Both the position numbers and the translations under genes were made by a program. The notes beneath the pieces are model-generated. The model made no database searches. It was given only the letters and a program-made list of their open reading frames with translations, and had not been told where the DNA came from. A stretch of DNA of 64,000 nt from JAGNRR01 sp964409905 (GTDB taxonomy: Bacteria > Bacteroidota > Bacteroidia > Chitinophagales > Chitinophagaceae), in NCBI GenBank assembly GCA_964409905.1, contig CAYPET010000001.1, positions 124,001 through 188,000 of the forward strand. The letters run 5' to 3'. This document shows positions 44,136 through 53,736 of this stretch, piece after piece. Position 1 is the stretch's first letter. Each line of letters begins with the position of its first letter.

Positions 44136-45139
44136 TGGCTGAGGCGTTCATTACCATTATTATTCCGGCATACAATGCAGCGAGTTGTATTGGGCAAACT
44201 ATAGATTCGTGCATGCAACAATCGAATCAGGATTTCAACCTCATTATAGTGAATGATGGGTCAAATGACGAAACAGCCCAGCTTTTAGATGATATAGCCG
44301 CTAAACATGCCAATGTGCAGGTTTATCATCAAGCCAATAGCGGTGTGGCGGCTGCCAGAAATGTAGGTATCCAAAAGTGCAGCACACCTTGGCTCTGTTT
44401 TTTGGATGCGGATGATTGTATTGATAAAATGTTTGTTGATACCTGTGCATCCATACTGGCTAAGCAACCGCGGCTTGAGGGGATTATTTTTCAGCACAAT
44501 GCGGTGCGTGATGGACATAAAAAGAAGGTGATGCGGGCAACTCATTCCGGCATGCTTGAGTCCTCGCCTTTTGATACCACCGAGAATTATCCTACCGTCT
44601 GGGCGAAAGCGTTTAATACAGCAATCATCAAGCAACACAATATTTCATTTTATCCTGCGCACACATTGGAAGATGTTTTTTTTACACTAGAGTACTGCTT
44701 GCATGCGGATAAATTGTTTGTTTCAACAGCATGCGTTTATGACTATCAATACAGTGAAGCAAGTCTTTCAAGAAAAATCAATATCCAAACATTGCATAAA
44801 CGCGAAGAAATTGTCAGCGCCTATTACGACAAATTTGCTTCAACGTATAAACACCAACCGGCGTTTAGTTTGTTTTTCATTACCCGTATTCTAAAGCAGC
44901 TATTTGTAAGTACCGGCAAAAGCATGCGACCTAGCGACAAAAGACAAGCGTTTGAACAATCCATGGAATATTGCGTAATGATGATGGAAAAAATAAAGCA
45001 GGACCTTGGACTTTCGTCTATCAGGCAACTGGTTACCCTTTTGCAGAAACTTAAAGTAAAGTTTGCATTTTACTGGTTTCTCATGATACGAAATATGCCT
45101 AAAAAACTGGCTTACAATTTGATGCGATTCTTCAATTAA
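44135..45139 (+). CDS. Family 2 glycosyltransferase
   Basis: 334 residues of the GT-A fold: ITIIIPAYNAASCIGQTID, LIIVNDGSNDETAQLL, SGVAAARNVGIQ and the DxD-type LDADDC. The later LEDVFFTLEYCL is a common GT2 acceptor-side motif. No membrane anchor, except perhaps the basic C-terminus. It probably adds a sugar to a surface glycan; its donor is unknown. It starts on the gpsA stop codon and may be co-transcribed. Confidence 0.9.
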   Translation: MAEAFITIIIPAYNAASCIGQTIDSCMQQSNQDFNLIIVNDGSNDETAQLLDDIAAKHANVQVYHQANSGVAAARNVGIQKCSTPWLCFLDADDCIDKMFVDTCASILAKQPRLEGIIFQHNAVRDGHKKKVMRATHSGMLESSPFDTTENYPTVWAKAFNTAIIKQHNISFYPAHTLEDVFFTLEYCLHADKLFVSTACVYDYQYSEASLSRKINIQTLHKREEIVSAYYDKFASTYKHQPAFSLFFITRILKQLFVSTGKSMRPSDKRQAFEQSMEYCVMMMEKIKQDLGLSSIRQLVTLLQKLKVKFAFYWFLMIRNMPKKLAYNLMRFFN

Positions 45140-45197
45140 AAAAATATTGCATTAATTTATGGCAGCCACATGTTACTTCATCATGGCTTAAATCAGA

Positions 45198-46226
45198 CTA
45201 TTTTATAAATAGTTTATAAGATTCAGTTGTTTTGTCATTTTCAACTTTCACAAAATATAAGCCTGGATGAAATTGTGAAACATCAATTGTCAAAGTTTCT
45301 TTTAAGTAATCGTTTACAATAAAAGTTTTTACTAGTTTGCCAGTTATATCATACAAAAGAATTCTGGCTCCTTTAGCTAATTTGCTAAGATCGATGTCTA
45401 ATTGTTGGATGGCAGGATTAGGTTTCAATCGATCAATTTTGGGTTTGGTCGGGTCTGTTAAATTATTGGGGGTCGGCGAATATTCGCATAAAGTGGCGAC
45501 TTCCTGCATATTAATAGCTCGGCTATACATACGAACTTCATCAATAACCCCTTTAAACCAATAAGGATATTGTATACTTTTTGTTTTTCCAATGAACAAA
45601 TTCTGATTATTACTGCCCACTGTGCTGGTTGAGTTACTAGTTAAAACATGCTGCCCATCTACATACGTTTTAATTGTATTACTATCACAAACAGCAATTA
45701 AACAGTACCAAGTATTCTTATTTATATATTGATTTGTAATAATTTTTGGCGTTGACATACTCGTTTTCAACCCGTAAAAAATTTGGTGTAAAGTATCAAC
45801 ATTAATATTTGCACAATTTTGACCGTTGGTATAAATATTGTTATCAAAACGCAATCCATAATGTCCAGGTTGGAAATCAGTGCCTTTGTCCAGAATTGCA
45901 TTACCGTGGCAAGTACCATAATAAAAACCTTCAACATTTATAAGGGCGTAAAAAGTGAACTTATTATCCGGGAAATTAAGAGTCCCTGAATTCGGTACTT
46001 CAATAAAGTTTGTAGTGCCGTCAAACCTGTATGCACCATTGGGATTCCCCCAACGATCAGTAACCAAAGTTGCGCCGTTTACTATGCCATTATTCCCATT
46101 CCCACTAAGGTCGGTAGCACTACCATTAAAACTATAATGCAGTTGTAAACCCTGATTCAAATTAACTTGAGCTTGCAATACAAACCCTGCCAATTGCAAA
46201 ATCACAATAAATGGAATAAACTTCAT
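45198..46226 (-). CDS. LamG-domain secreted protein with T9SS sorting domain
   Basis: 342 residues. Signal peptide 1-19 (AGFVLQAQ); a LamG/concanavalin-like beta sandwich (about 25-245) with LHYSFNGSATDLSGNGNNG, TYVDGQHVLTSN and the closing WFKGVIDEVRMYSRAI; a linker with a Thr/Pro stretch; and a type A T9SS C-terminal domain (KPNPAIQQLDIDLSKL, LLYDITGKLVKTF, GLYFVKVENDKTTESYK). It should be exported and may bind carbohydrate at the surface. It lies between a GT2 and a GT4 gene. Confidence 0.9.
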   Translation of the reverse strand: MKFIPFIVILQLAGFVLQAQVNLNQGLQLHYSFNGSATDLSGNGNNGIVNGATLVTDRWGNPNGAYRFDGTTNFIEVPNSGTLNFPDNKFTFYALINVEGFYYGTCHGNAILDKGTDFQPGHYGLRFDNNIYTNGQNCANINVDTLHQIFYGLKTSMSTPKIITNQYINKNTWYCLIAVCDSNTIKTYVDGQHVLTSNSTSTVGSNNQNLFIGKTKSIQYPYWFKGVIDEVRMYSRAINMQEVATLCEYSPTPNNLTDPTKPKIDRLKPNPAIQQLDIDLSKLAKGARILLYDITGKLVKTFIVNDYLKETLTIDVSQFHPGLYFVKVENDKTTESYKLFIK

Positions 46227-46267
46227 TCTGTTAAGTTACAACCAATATTCAACTCTTGTTAGCTTAA

Positions 46268-47467
46268 TTAGGCTTTAAGTACTTGCCTGTAGCTTTCTCT
46301 AAACTTCTCCTTTGTGAATTTCCTGCTTAAATGGTCAAAGGCATTATCTGAAATGCGCTGCAAGTCGTACTGATTATCGCAAATATTTTGGATAATCCTT
46401 ACAGCCTCTTCTTTCATTTTTACTTCGTCATGTACTTCTTCAATAATGAAGCCCCGCTCTAGGTTTATCACATTCGTTGGTATAGCATCAACAGCAGGTG
46501 CAATAATAATTGAACCAAAAGCGATGGCCTCCATAATGGCTACCGGAAACCCCTCGAAAGCTGAGGTCATCAACAATATGTCATTTTCTTTATGAAAATT
46601 ATACACGGCTTCACCTCCAGGCAGCTCGCCAATATAATACTCCTTTAAATCAGAAGGCAACTCATCTTGAAATGAGCCTGCAAGTTTAAACTCACCAGGC
46701 AACTTCAAAGCTTTGCAAGCACGAATAATTTCGAAGAGTATCCACAATCTTTTTTGACGGCCGCCTCGGCCGGCATAATAAATTTTCAAAGGCTTTTGAA
46801 AAAGCTTTTTTTCTTTGGTGGCAGGGATGTACTCCAGACAATATGGTATGGCGCAATACTTATCCAGCAACATTTCCGGAATACCCACGCTTTTATGTAT
46901 TTCGCTAAACTTTCCGATAAAATAATCATCCGGAACAATACGAGCATCAATAAATTTCAGAAAGGGAGCCCAAACCCATAAGAACTTCTCATCAACTACA
47001 TGTATGAGTTCCACAACATGAATGTCCCGGTTAATGTGCGGCAATATTTTGTATCCAAAATTGCACTGACCAATAAAAATCGTTGGTTTATTCTTTTGCT
47101 GATTAATGTAATATACTAACTTACCTCGTTGAATGAAATTTTTGTAATAGCGCTTTTTATTATCTGTGTCAGTCGATATATCTTGTATCTGAACGTTAGG
47201 TCGTTTGAAAAAATGCAACATGCCATCGTTCGGTGACTTCATTGTAAAGGCGATAAAAATTTCTTTGTCATTCAAGGATTCGACAATCTCTGCATTGACC
47301 CGCTCTGCGCCGCCTATACCATAAGCGGGAAGAAAGAAAAAATAATCAAACTCCTTTTCAAGCGGGTGCTGTTTTGCCCACCATTTTCCGTACAATACAA
47401 ACGGAAACATAAGAACTTGTTCGATGTAGCGTTTGAATTGAAAAATAGTGTAGAGCATTTTTTTCAT
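46268..47467 (-). CDS. Family 4-type glycosyltransferase
   Basis: 399 residues with a GT-B layout: LPAYGIGGAERVNAEIVES in the N-lobe, IYYAGRGGRQKRLWILFE opening the C-lobe, and the GT4 motif SAFEGFPVAIMEAIAFGSI near the end. It likely transfers a sugar to a lipid-linked glycan in the cytoplasm. The ATG at 47467 is preferred; a TTG at 47485 would add six residues. It is in line with two methyltransferase genes on the same strand. Confidence 0.88.
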   Translation of the reverse strand: MKKMLYTIFQFKRYIEQVLMFPFVLYGKWWAKQHPLEKEFDYFFFLPAYGIGGAERVNAEIVESLNDKEIFIAFTMKSPNDGMLHFFKRPNVQIQDISTDTDNKKRYYKNFIQRGKLVYYINQQKNKPTIFIGQCNFGYKILPHINRDIHVVELIHVVDEKFLWVWAPFLKFIDARIVPDDYFIGKFSEIHKSVGIPEMLLDKYCAIPYCLEYIPATKEKKLFQKPLKIYYAGRGGRQKRLWILFEIIRACKALKLPGEFKLAGSFQDELPSDLKEYYIGELPGGEAVYNFHKENDILLMTSAFEGFPVAIMEAIAFGSIIIAPAVDAIPTNVINLERGFIIEEVHDEVKMKEEAVRIIQNICDNQYDLQRISDNAFDHLSRKFTKEKFRESYRQVLKA

Positions 47468-47540
47468 ATCATATAATTTTATCAATACAGAAATTGTCTT
47501 TGGTACAAGCCTTTCTGTGTAGAAGTGGATGGCTGTAAAA

Positions 47541-48236
47541 TTAAGGTTTGATTACCACACCGTGATGACCTATAGCTATATCGTTCGTTTTGAAAGTTTG
47601 ATGTGTTTTGCCTTTCTTATACAATAAAAAATAAAACGGCAACCCTATCAGGTACAATCCGAAACGTATGAATTTTGGTAAGGAGCCTCGCTTTATCCAC
47701 ATTGACCAGGTGTGAGCAATAAATCCGTTCCAATTACCATATCCAACAATATGATCAATGCTAAAGCCGGCACCTTCAAATAAACTCTTGAGTTTATAAT
47801 AGGTAAAGCGATTAAAGTCGTACGGTGTGTCATGATAATGCCAAACAAAGGGTACAGAAAAAATCAATTTACCGCCGGGTTTTAACACACGAAAAGCCTC
47901 AGCAATTACCGCCTCGGGAAATTCGCAATGCTCTAACACTTCCATAATGATGATGCTATTGAAACTGTTATCAGGCAATGGAATTGTTACGCCGTCCCAA
48001 AAAACATCCGGTTGAAATTGCGCATCATTGTATAAAGGGTTTTCAATATCTAACCCTACATAGTCACTAATGTCTGCATGCTGTTTTATAAAATCCCGGT
48101 AAGGCATTCTGCCACAACCGATATCCAGTAATTTTCCTTGGAGTTGTCCTACATTTTTTTTGATACATAAGTCAATTTCATTCCGAATGATGTAGGTGTC
48201 AAACTGACCAAAATTAGGGAAACGAGGAGTGTGCAT
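47541..48236 (-). CDS. Class I SAM-dependent methyltransferase
   Basis: 231 residues: SAM loop GKLLDIGCGRMPYRDFI, acidic loop DYVGLDIENPLY, motif SIIIMEVLEHCEFPE and RVLKPGGKLIFSVPFVWHYH. The His-rich PFVWHYHDTPYDFNRFT is usual in sugar- or glycan-linked members. The C-terminal third is hydrophobic. It lies 4 bp after the TylF-type gene and before the GT4 gene, so it probably modifies the same surface glycan. Confidence 0.88.
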   Translation of the reverse strand: MHTPRFPNFGQFDTYIIRNEIDLCIKKNVGQLQGKLLDIGCGRMPYRDFIKQHADISDYVGLDIENPLYNDAQFQPDVFWDGVTIPLPDNSFNSIIIMEVLEHCEFPEAVIAEAFRVLKPGGKLIFSVPFVWHYHDTPYDFNRFTYYKLKSLFEGAGFSIDHIVGYGNWNGFIAHTWSMWIKRGSLPKFIRFGLYLIGLPFYFLLYKKGKTHQTFKTNDIAIGHHGVVIKP

Positions 48237-48240
48237 ATTA

Positions 48241-48975
48241 TTAATTCTTAACCATCATTCTTCCTGTATAATCAATTCTGAGCAACAACGGTTTTAGATT
48301 ATTCGAGGCAAAATATTCATCAACCGCTTTTTTAGATCCTTGCCAATGTCCGTAGTCATCAATAATCAAGACTCCGCTATTTACAAGTTTTGGATACAAA
48401 TGAACCATTTCGTGTTTTGTTGACTCATACCAATCCGTATCCAATCTTAATAAACATATCTCATTGGCAGGAATATTTTGTGGTATTGTATCCTCTACTT
48501 TCCCTTTTACAAAAATCAACTGCTCTTCATTCAGCTTAGCCATGGACATGTTTTTTTGAACCTCTTCCAAACCTGAATAGCACCAAACGGATTCGCTTTT
48601 TTCTTTTGAAGATGTTCTTAATTGATATTCCGCTGTTTTGCCATCCATTGATAAATCTTCCTCAGTCGGCTCGCTCATTCCTTCAAATGTGTCATAGAGA
48701 TAAATTTTTCTATCTGATACCCCACGACGCTTTAATATCATAGCAATAAGCAATGAACTGCCTCCTTTCCAAACACCACACTCTACAAAGTCGCCTTTTA
48801 AATCATTGTCCAACACATAGTTTACAGCATCATATAAACTCTGCATCCTATCAATGGATGTCATAGTATATTTCTTGCAAATATCATATAGCTCTAAAAA
48901 ATCAGTGTCATATTTATAATGATTAACCTCATTTTTAAGAAGGACTCGTCTAATTAAATTCTTTACTAACCCCAT
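48241..48975 (-). CDS. TylF/MycF-family O-methyltransferase
   Basis: 244 residues of the macrocin O-methyltransferase family. GDFVECGVWKGGSSLLIAMI is the SAM region, IYLYDTFEGMSEPTEED the family signature, and LLRLDTDWYESTKHEMVHLY and GVLIIDDYGHWQGSKKAVD carry the metal ligands (the Asp pairs). Members methylate a sugar hydroxyl with Mg2+. It begins the run TylF-methyltransferase-GT4-LamG on the minus strand. Confidence 0.9.
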   Translation of the reverse strand: MGLVKNLIRRVLLKNEVNHYKYDTDFLELYDICKKYTMTSIDRMQSLYDAVNYVLDNDLKGDFVECGVWKGGSSLLIAMILKRRGVSDRKIYLYDTFEGMSEPTEEDLSMDGKTAEYQLRTSSKEKSESVWCYSGLEEVQKNMSMAKLNEEQLIFVKGKVEDTIPQNIPANEICLLRLDTDWYESTKHEMVHLYPKLVNSGVLIIDDYGHWQGSKKAVDEYFASNNLKPLLLRIDYTGRMMVKN

Positions 48976-49072
48976 ACATTCACAAATCTATTTCATTTTT
49001 CATAACTCAAGAGTTTTAATAAAAGAGTATATTATTATTGATACATTTGTCAAATATTCTTTACCTCGGTTA

Positions 49073-50617
49073 ATGGGCATAATAAAAAGACAAGGGCTAA
49101 AGTCCAGTATTCTAAATTACGTTGGAGTAGGGCTGGGTGCCATTTTCTTTTTACTTGTTTTTCCGCAGATTCTTGACAAGCAGTATCTGGGTTTTTACCA
49201 ACTTATTCTGAGTGCCACAATGGTATTTGTTCAATTACCAGTATTAGGAACCTCAAATATTCTGTATAAGTATTTCGAACAATTAAAACGTGAAAATCGT
49301 ATTTCATCGTTTAATGCTTTTGCTATAATTGCAATAATAATCGGGTGTAGCTTATTCACTTTACTTTACTTTCTATTTCAAGATTTAGTGATTGCCTTTT
49401 ATTACAAGAAATCACCCCTCTTTAGTCACTATTATTATATCCTGCCTCCATTGGTATTCATTATGGCTATCAGTCATTATTTGGACCATTTCGCCATGAT
49501 GAAATTGCGTGTTGCGGTACCGACATTTATACGAGAGATTCTATCGCGTGTGTTAGTTATTGTTACACTTTTTTTACTGGCATTTCATGTTTTCACAGAA
49601 AGTCAGTTTGTGATTTTTTATATTATCGCTTATGCCATTTCGCTGGTAAGTTTAATTTACTATGCTCGCAAGTTTCTTGATTTTAAATTCAGCAAGCCCA
49701 CGGCATACATAAAAAAAAATAACAGCTTAAAGGCACAGTTCAGATATGGCTATAGTGCCATGGCTGTTAATTTTACTACCACCCTGCAAAATTTTGCAGA
49801 CGCCATAATGTTACCTGCTTATTTAGGTTTAGGTGCATTGGGGGTTTATGGCCGTCCATTAATTCTGGGCCAAATGATTAGTATTCCCTATCGTTCCATC
49901 GCCTACATTGCCTCACCAATTATTATGCAAGCTTGGTATGATAATGACATTCATAAAATTGAATCTTTGAACAAAAAACTAAGTGTCAACCTTTTATTAA
50001 TCGGATTGTTTCTGTTTGCCCTTGTCATTGTGAATGCAGATAATTTTTATAGGCTCCTCCCACCCACTTATGCTGAGGGCAAAAACGTTTTATACATAAT
50101 TGCCTTTGGCCGTCTTATAGATATGAGTTTCGGCTTGAATTCTGAAATTCTTTTCAGCTCAAAATACTATCGTTGGGTTGTTTGGTTTACAGCAATTACA
50201 CTTTTGGCTACTATAGGACTCAATATTTTATTCATTCCTATTATGGGTATGGAAGGTGCTGCATTTTCTGTAACAATTTCACTGATACTTTTCAATGTTC
50301 TAAAAAATATGTTGATCTATCGCACATTTGGATTCCATTGTTTCAGTGCGGCCTATGTTCGCTTAATTTTAATAGCCATCGTTTCTATCAGCATCACCAT
50401 CCTAATTCCAGATCTTGAGTTGAATGTTTTAAATCAAACATTTCAAACACCAATTGCCTCTGTTTTACTCAATGTATGTAGCAAAACCCTTTTATTGTCT
50501 ATTTTATTTATTGCACCAGTTTTGCTTTTACGAATCAATCCCGATTTTAATGATTTTATACGCCTAATCATCACAGGCAAAATTTTTAAAGGTGGTCACA
50601 AGATGGAAGAACTCTAG
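49073..50617 (+). CDS. Wzx-type polysaccharide flippase
   Basis: 514 residues of the MVF/polysaccharide-synthase superfamily with about 12-14 membrane helices. It starts IKRQGLKSSILNYVGVGLG, has YSAMAVNFTTTLQNFADAIM around helix 7, and FIPIMGMEGAAFSVTISLIL in the late helices. It would flip lipid-linked oligosaccharides across the inner membrane. It is divergent from the TylF gene and belongs with the glycan cluster; no Wzy polymerase is evident. Its stop overlaps the convergent FAD oxidoreductase by 4 bp. Confidence 0.88.
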   Translation: MGIIKRQGLKSSILNYVGVGLGAIFFLLVFPQILDKQYLGFYQLILSATMVFVQLPVLGTSNILYKYFEQLKRENRISSFNAFAIIAIIIGCSLFTLLYFLFQDLVIAFYYKKSPLFSHYYYILPPLVFIMAISHYLDHFAMMKLRVAVPTFIREILSRVLVIVTLFLLAFHVFTESQFVIFYIIAYAISLVSLIYYARKFLDFKFSKPTAYIKKNNSLKAQFRYGYSAMAVNFTTTLQNFADAIMLPAYLGLGALGVYGRPLILGQMISIPYRSIAYIASPIIMQAWYDNDIHKIESLNKKLSVNLLLIGLFLFALVIVNADNFYRLLPPTYAEGKNVLYIIAFGRLIDMSFGLNSEILFSSKYYRWVVWFTAITLLATIGLNILFIPIMGMEGAAFSVTISLILFNVLKNMLIYRTFGFHCFSAAYVRLILIAIVSISITILIPDLELNVLNQTFQTPIASVLLNVCSKTLLLSILFIAPVLLLRINPDFNDFIRLIITGKIFKGGHKMEEL

Positions 50618-51714
50618 CTTATCATCCCTACCAATTCCTTAGCCATATAAGGCGCCAGCGCCACGCCCATACCGCCAAAGCCTGCCAGCACAAAACAGTT
50701 GTCTCCCAAATCTTGGCAAATGGGCAACTTCGTATTGCTAAATCCCATTATACCACTCCAGCAGGTATCCACCGCAACAGGCACACCGGGAAGTATAATC
50801 TCCTGCAGTTTTAGTTTTAAATCTTCCAGTATCTGTTCATTAAGGCCCTGTTGCATGGTTGTTTCGCCGGCCTTGTCCAATTGTCTTCCGCCACCAAACA
50901 ATACGCGGCCATCTATTTCGCGGAAATAATAATAGCCGCGATCAAAATGATAAATCCCCTTAAAAGGTAAACCGCTGATTGGTTTGCTAATCAATACCTG
51001 CCCACGCGCGGGTACAACAGATAGCGATGGCAAAAGCTGTTGCATAAATGCATTTGCACAAAAAATCAATCGCCTGCACCGAAGCCGCACATTATCATCC
51101 AGCATCACGGTATAAGTCGTCCCTGATTTTTCATGCGCCAGTACGGGGGTGTGCATCATTACCTGCACACCACACGCCCGCACCTTGTCGCACAAGGCGT
51201 GCCACATCAGGCCGGTGTTAATCTCGCCTTCCATCAAATTTTTTGTCATCGCCACAAAACCCTGAAATTGCGTTTGGCCTATATCGGCCATGGCAAAAGC
51301 TTGCTGACCCAACACAGCGTGCAGGCTGGCGTTCCAATCGTCGAGCTTATCCAGCACAGCAATATCGCGCTTGCTAATCAGCTCGTAGCTGCCATTAGCG
51401 CTATACCCAATGCGGTCGTCACCCAATGTGGCACGTAGCAGCGCCAAACCCCGAAAACGTTTTTCAAACAAAGCCAGCACAGCATCCATGCTTTGTGTTT
51501 GTGCATCATCTTCCAATTCACTTAACGAACCCATGCAGGCAAAGCCGGCATTTTTAGTACTCGCCGCCGGAAAAAATGCCTTATCCAACACAATGATGCG
51601 CTCCTTTGGAAATTTTTCTTTGAGCAGCAGGGCGGTAAACAAACCCGCCACGCCGGCACCCACAATAATGGTATCGTAGCTGGTCAAATATTGTTGTTCC
51701 CAATAGCTAAGCAT
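50614..51714 (-). CDS. DAO-family FAD-dependent oxidoreductase
   Basis: 366 residues. The Rossmann FAD motif is TIIVGAGVAGLFTALLLKE, then STKNAGFACMGSLSE, and the second FAD part GFGGMGVALAPYMAKE at the C-terminus; RGQVLISKPISG and GYYYFREIDGRVLFGGGRQ are typical of glycine oxidase/D-amino acid dehydrogenase relatives. The substrate, an amine or amino acid, is unknown. Confidence 0.85.
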   Translation of the reverse strand: MLSYWEQQYLTSYDTIIVGAGVAGLFTALLLKEKFPKERIIVLDKAFFPAASTKNAGFACMGSLSELEDDAQTQSMDAVLALFEKRFRGLALLRATLGDDRIGYSANGSYELISKRDIAVLDKLDDWNASLHAVLGQQAFAMADIGQTQFQGFVAMTKNLMEGEINTGLMWHALCDKVRACGVQVMMHTPVLAHEKSGTTYTVMLDDNVRLRCRRLIFCANAFMQQLLPSLSVVPARGQVLISKPISGLPFKGIYHFDRGYYYFREIDGRVLFGGGRQLDKAGETTMQQGLNEQILEDLKLKLQEIILPGVPVAVDTCWSGIMGFSNTKLPICQDLGDNCFVLAGFGGMGVALAPYMAKELVGMIS

Positions 51715-51828
51715 ATTCGGGTCTAAAAATAATGGTTGTTTTACTGAATAAAAAAAGCATCAGCTTGAGCCTTGAACAGATGAGTAAATTAACGAGCATC
51801 CCGGTTTGCCATTGCAGCCATACCGAGG

Positions 51829-52389
51829 CTAATCCAGTCGCCTCATTTGCTTATTGTCTACCAGTTCAAACAAATTGTTGGGCTGGTAGGTGCGCCAGTT
51901 TTCTATGTGTTCAAATGATAAATAATCCTGAATGCGCGTATCCATGAATTCCTCCATACTTTGATCCGGCAAATTCATGATAACCACCCAACCCTGACCT
52001 TCCAGCTCCTCGTGCCATTCTTCATAATAGCTTTCGTCATCAGCATAAAAGCTGAGTACGTTTTCGGCAATGAATAAAAACTTTCTAATGCCCCGGAGTA
52101 ATAGTACATCAACAATGTTTCGTTTAAGATGCATAATATCGTTTGCTACCGCATCATTCCATTCGCCCAATAATTCGATAATGCAATACTGCTGATCATA
52201 TTCTACAAACAAAATTTTCATGTAAATATTCTCCGACCCAAATGCATCCCACTGTGGGTGGATATAATAATTGTACACCGTTTCGGAATACTCAAACTCA
52301 CTGTGCTCTTTACCATAAAAAGGCGAGTATTCATCTTCTTCGGCTATGTATAAATGCCGCCAATTATAATATGGTTCTATATCGTGCAT
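51829..52389 (-). CDS. Conserved protein of unknown function
   Basis: 186 residues, acidic and rich in Tyr and Trp, without a signal peptide or membrane helix. Likely a small alpha/beta fold: VYNYYIHPQWDAFGS, KILFVEYDQQYCIIELLG and FLFIAENVLSFYADDES. I recognise no domain. It overlaps the downstream end of the trans-sulfuration gene by 13 bp on the same strand, suggesting co-transcription. Confidence 0.7.
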   Translation of the reverse strand: MHDIEPYYNWRHLYIAEEDEYSPFYGKEHSEFEYSETVYNYYIHPQWDAFGSENIYMKILFVEYDQQYCIIELLGEWNDAVANDIMHLKRNIVDVLLLRGIRKFLFIAENVLSFYADDESYYEEWHEELEGQGWVVIMNLPDQSMEEFMDTRIQDYLSFEHIENWRTYQPNNLFELVDNKQMRRLD

Positions 52390-53591
52390 TTGTGAAGTGC
52401 TTGTTCAAAATCCTGTATAATATCATCGGCATCTTCCAAGCCAACACTCACACGTATCAAGCCGTCTGTAATGCCTGATTTTTCTTTAACATCAGCGGGC
52501 ACGCCAAAGTGCGTGGTGCTGGCCGGGTGCGAAACAAGGGTATCTACGGTGCCCAGCGAAACGGCATGCGTGCACATTTGCAAATGATCGATAAAGATTT
52601 TTCCATTTTCTAAACCGCCCCGCACTTCAAAACTCATCATGCCGCCTGCCATTTTCATTTGTTTGTTGGCCAGCGCATAGTCGGGGTGGGTAGCCAAACC
52701 AAGATAGTTTACTTTTTCAACAGCCTGATGTTGATGTAAAAATTCGGCCAGCTGCTGGGCATTGCTACAGTGTTTATCCATGCGTAGGGGCAGGGTTTTG
52801 ATGCCATTCTTTAGCAAAAAAGCATCAAAGCCATTGCTATTACCGCCCAATAATCTGTGGTGTTTGGTCATCACAGTATTCATAAATTCTATATCACGAC
52901 CCAGGAGGATTCCTCCGATGGCTGTGCCATGCCCATTTAAAAATTTAGTAGTAGAATGAATAATATAGTCAGCACCAAGAGCAAATGGCTGCTGCAGATA
53001 AGGTGTGGCAAACGTATTGTCGCAGATGGTCTTTACACCGTATTGTCGCGCCAGCGCACAAAGTGCTGCAATATCTACACAACGCAATGTTGGGTTGGCC
53101 GGAGTTTCGATATACATCACAGCAATATCCTTATCCTCTTGCAACATTTTTTCTACAGCATCCAACTGCCGAAAATCCAGCAGTATTGATGAAATCTGCA
53201 ATGAGGGCAACACTTTATCCAACAGCTCTTGGGTGCCACCATATAATGAATAATGAGACAATACCTTTTTGCCGGCGGGCACCAGCGCCAGCATACACGT
53301 GCTAATGGCCGCCATACCGGAGGCATGCAGCAAGGCCTTGGCTTCAATGGCCAGATTGAATGTTTCCAGCGCCACAACTTTCTCCTCAACCTCATTTATG
53401 CTGGGGCTACCAAATCTTCCGTAGACATAGCCTTGTTGTTTGCCGGTAAACAAATCTGCGCCATATTGCGCATCATCCATTGTATATGTACTGCTGGCGT
53501 ATATAGGCGTCAAATGACTGCGGTGGCCATCTGTTTGATGCCCGGCATGTATACATACGGAGCTAAATCCTTTTTTCTTCTGCTTGCTCAT
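52377..53591 (-). CDS. Trans-sulfuration PLP enzyme (cystathionine synthase/lyase or methionine gamma-lyase type)
   Basis: 404 residues of the Cys/Met metabolism PLP family. It starts GFSSVCIHAGHQTDGH; YVYGRFGSPSINEVEEKV and SGMAAISTCMLAL are core motifs; IETPANPTLRCVDI and the PLP lysine in IIHSTTKFLNGHGTAIGG follow, then SLGTVDTLVSHPASTTH. The exact reaction (gamma-synthase, gamma-lyase or O-acylhomoserine sulfhydrylase) cannot be told by eye. The ATG at 53591 is the family start; upstream in-frame codons give an alien Cys/Phe-rich lead. Confidence 0.9.
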   Translation of the reverse strand: MSKQKKKGFSSVCIHAGHQTDGHRSHLTPIYASSTYTMDDAQYGADLFTGKQQGYVYGRFGSPSINEVEEKVVALETFNLAIEAKALLHASGMAAISTCMLALVPAGKKVLSHYSLYGGTQELLDKVLPSLQISSILLDFRQLDAVEKMLQEDKDIAVMYIETPANPTLRCVDIAALCALARQYGVKTICDNTFATPYLQQPFALGADYIIHSTTKFLNGHGTAIGGILLGRDIEFMNTVMTKHHRLLGGNSNGFDAFLLKNGIKTLPLRMDKHCSNAQQLAEFLHQHQAVEKVNYLGLATHPDYALANKQMKMAGGMMSFEVRGGLENGKIFIDHLQMCTHAVSLGTVDTLVSHPASTTHFGVPADVKEKSGITDGLIRVSVGLEDADDIIQDFEQALHKCTI

Positions 53592-53679
53592 GATGCCGCA
53601 AAAGTATTCATGCTTTAAGAAGTAACATTTGAATAGTTTATAAAAGCATGTTAGCAATATATTGAGCTCGTTTGGTAAA

Positions 53680-53698
53680 TACTAAATAACATTTAGTA
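53680..53698. promoter_or_regulatory. 19-bp palindrome before the NagZ-like gene
   Basis: TACTAAAT (53680-53687) and ATTTAGTA (53691-53698) form perfect 8-bp arms with a 3-nt centre, between the divergent trans-sulfuration and NagZ-like genes. It lies 26 nt before a perfect -7 box (53724). A dimeric repressor or activator site is likely. Confidence 0.5.
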
Positions 53699-53723
53699 AA
53701 TACCGCAATGCAAAATATCCAAA

Positions 53724-53731
53724 TACCTTTG
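53724..53731 (+). promoter_or_regulatory. -7 box of the NagZ-like gene
   Basis: TACCTTTG, full TAnnTTTG match, only 5 nt before the ATG at 53737. Confidence 0.5.
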
Positions 53732-53736
53732 AAAGC

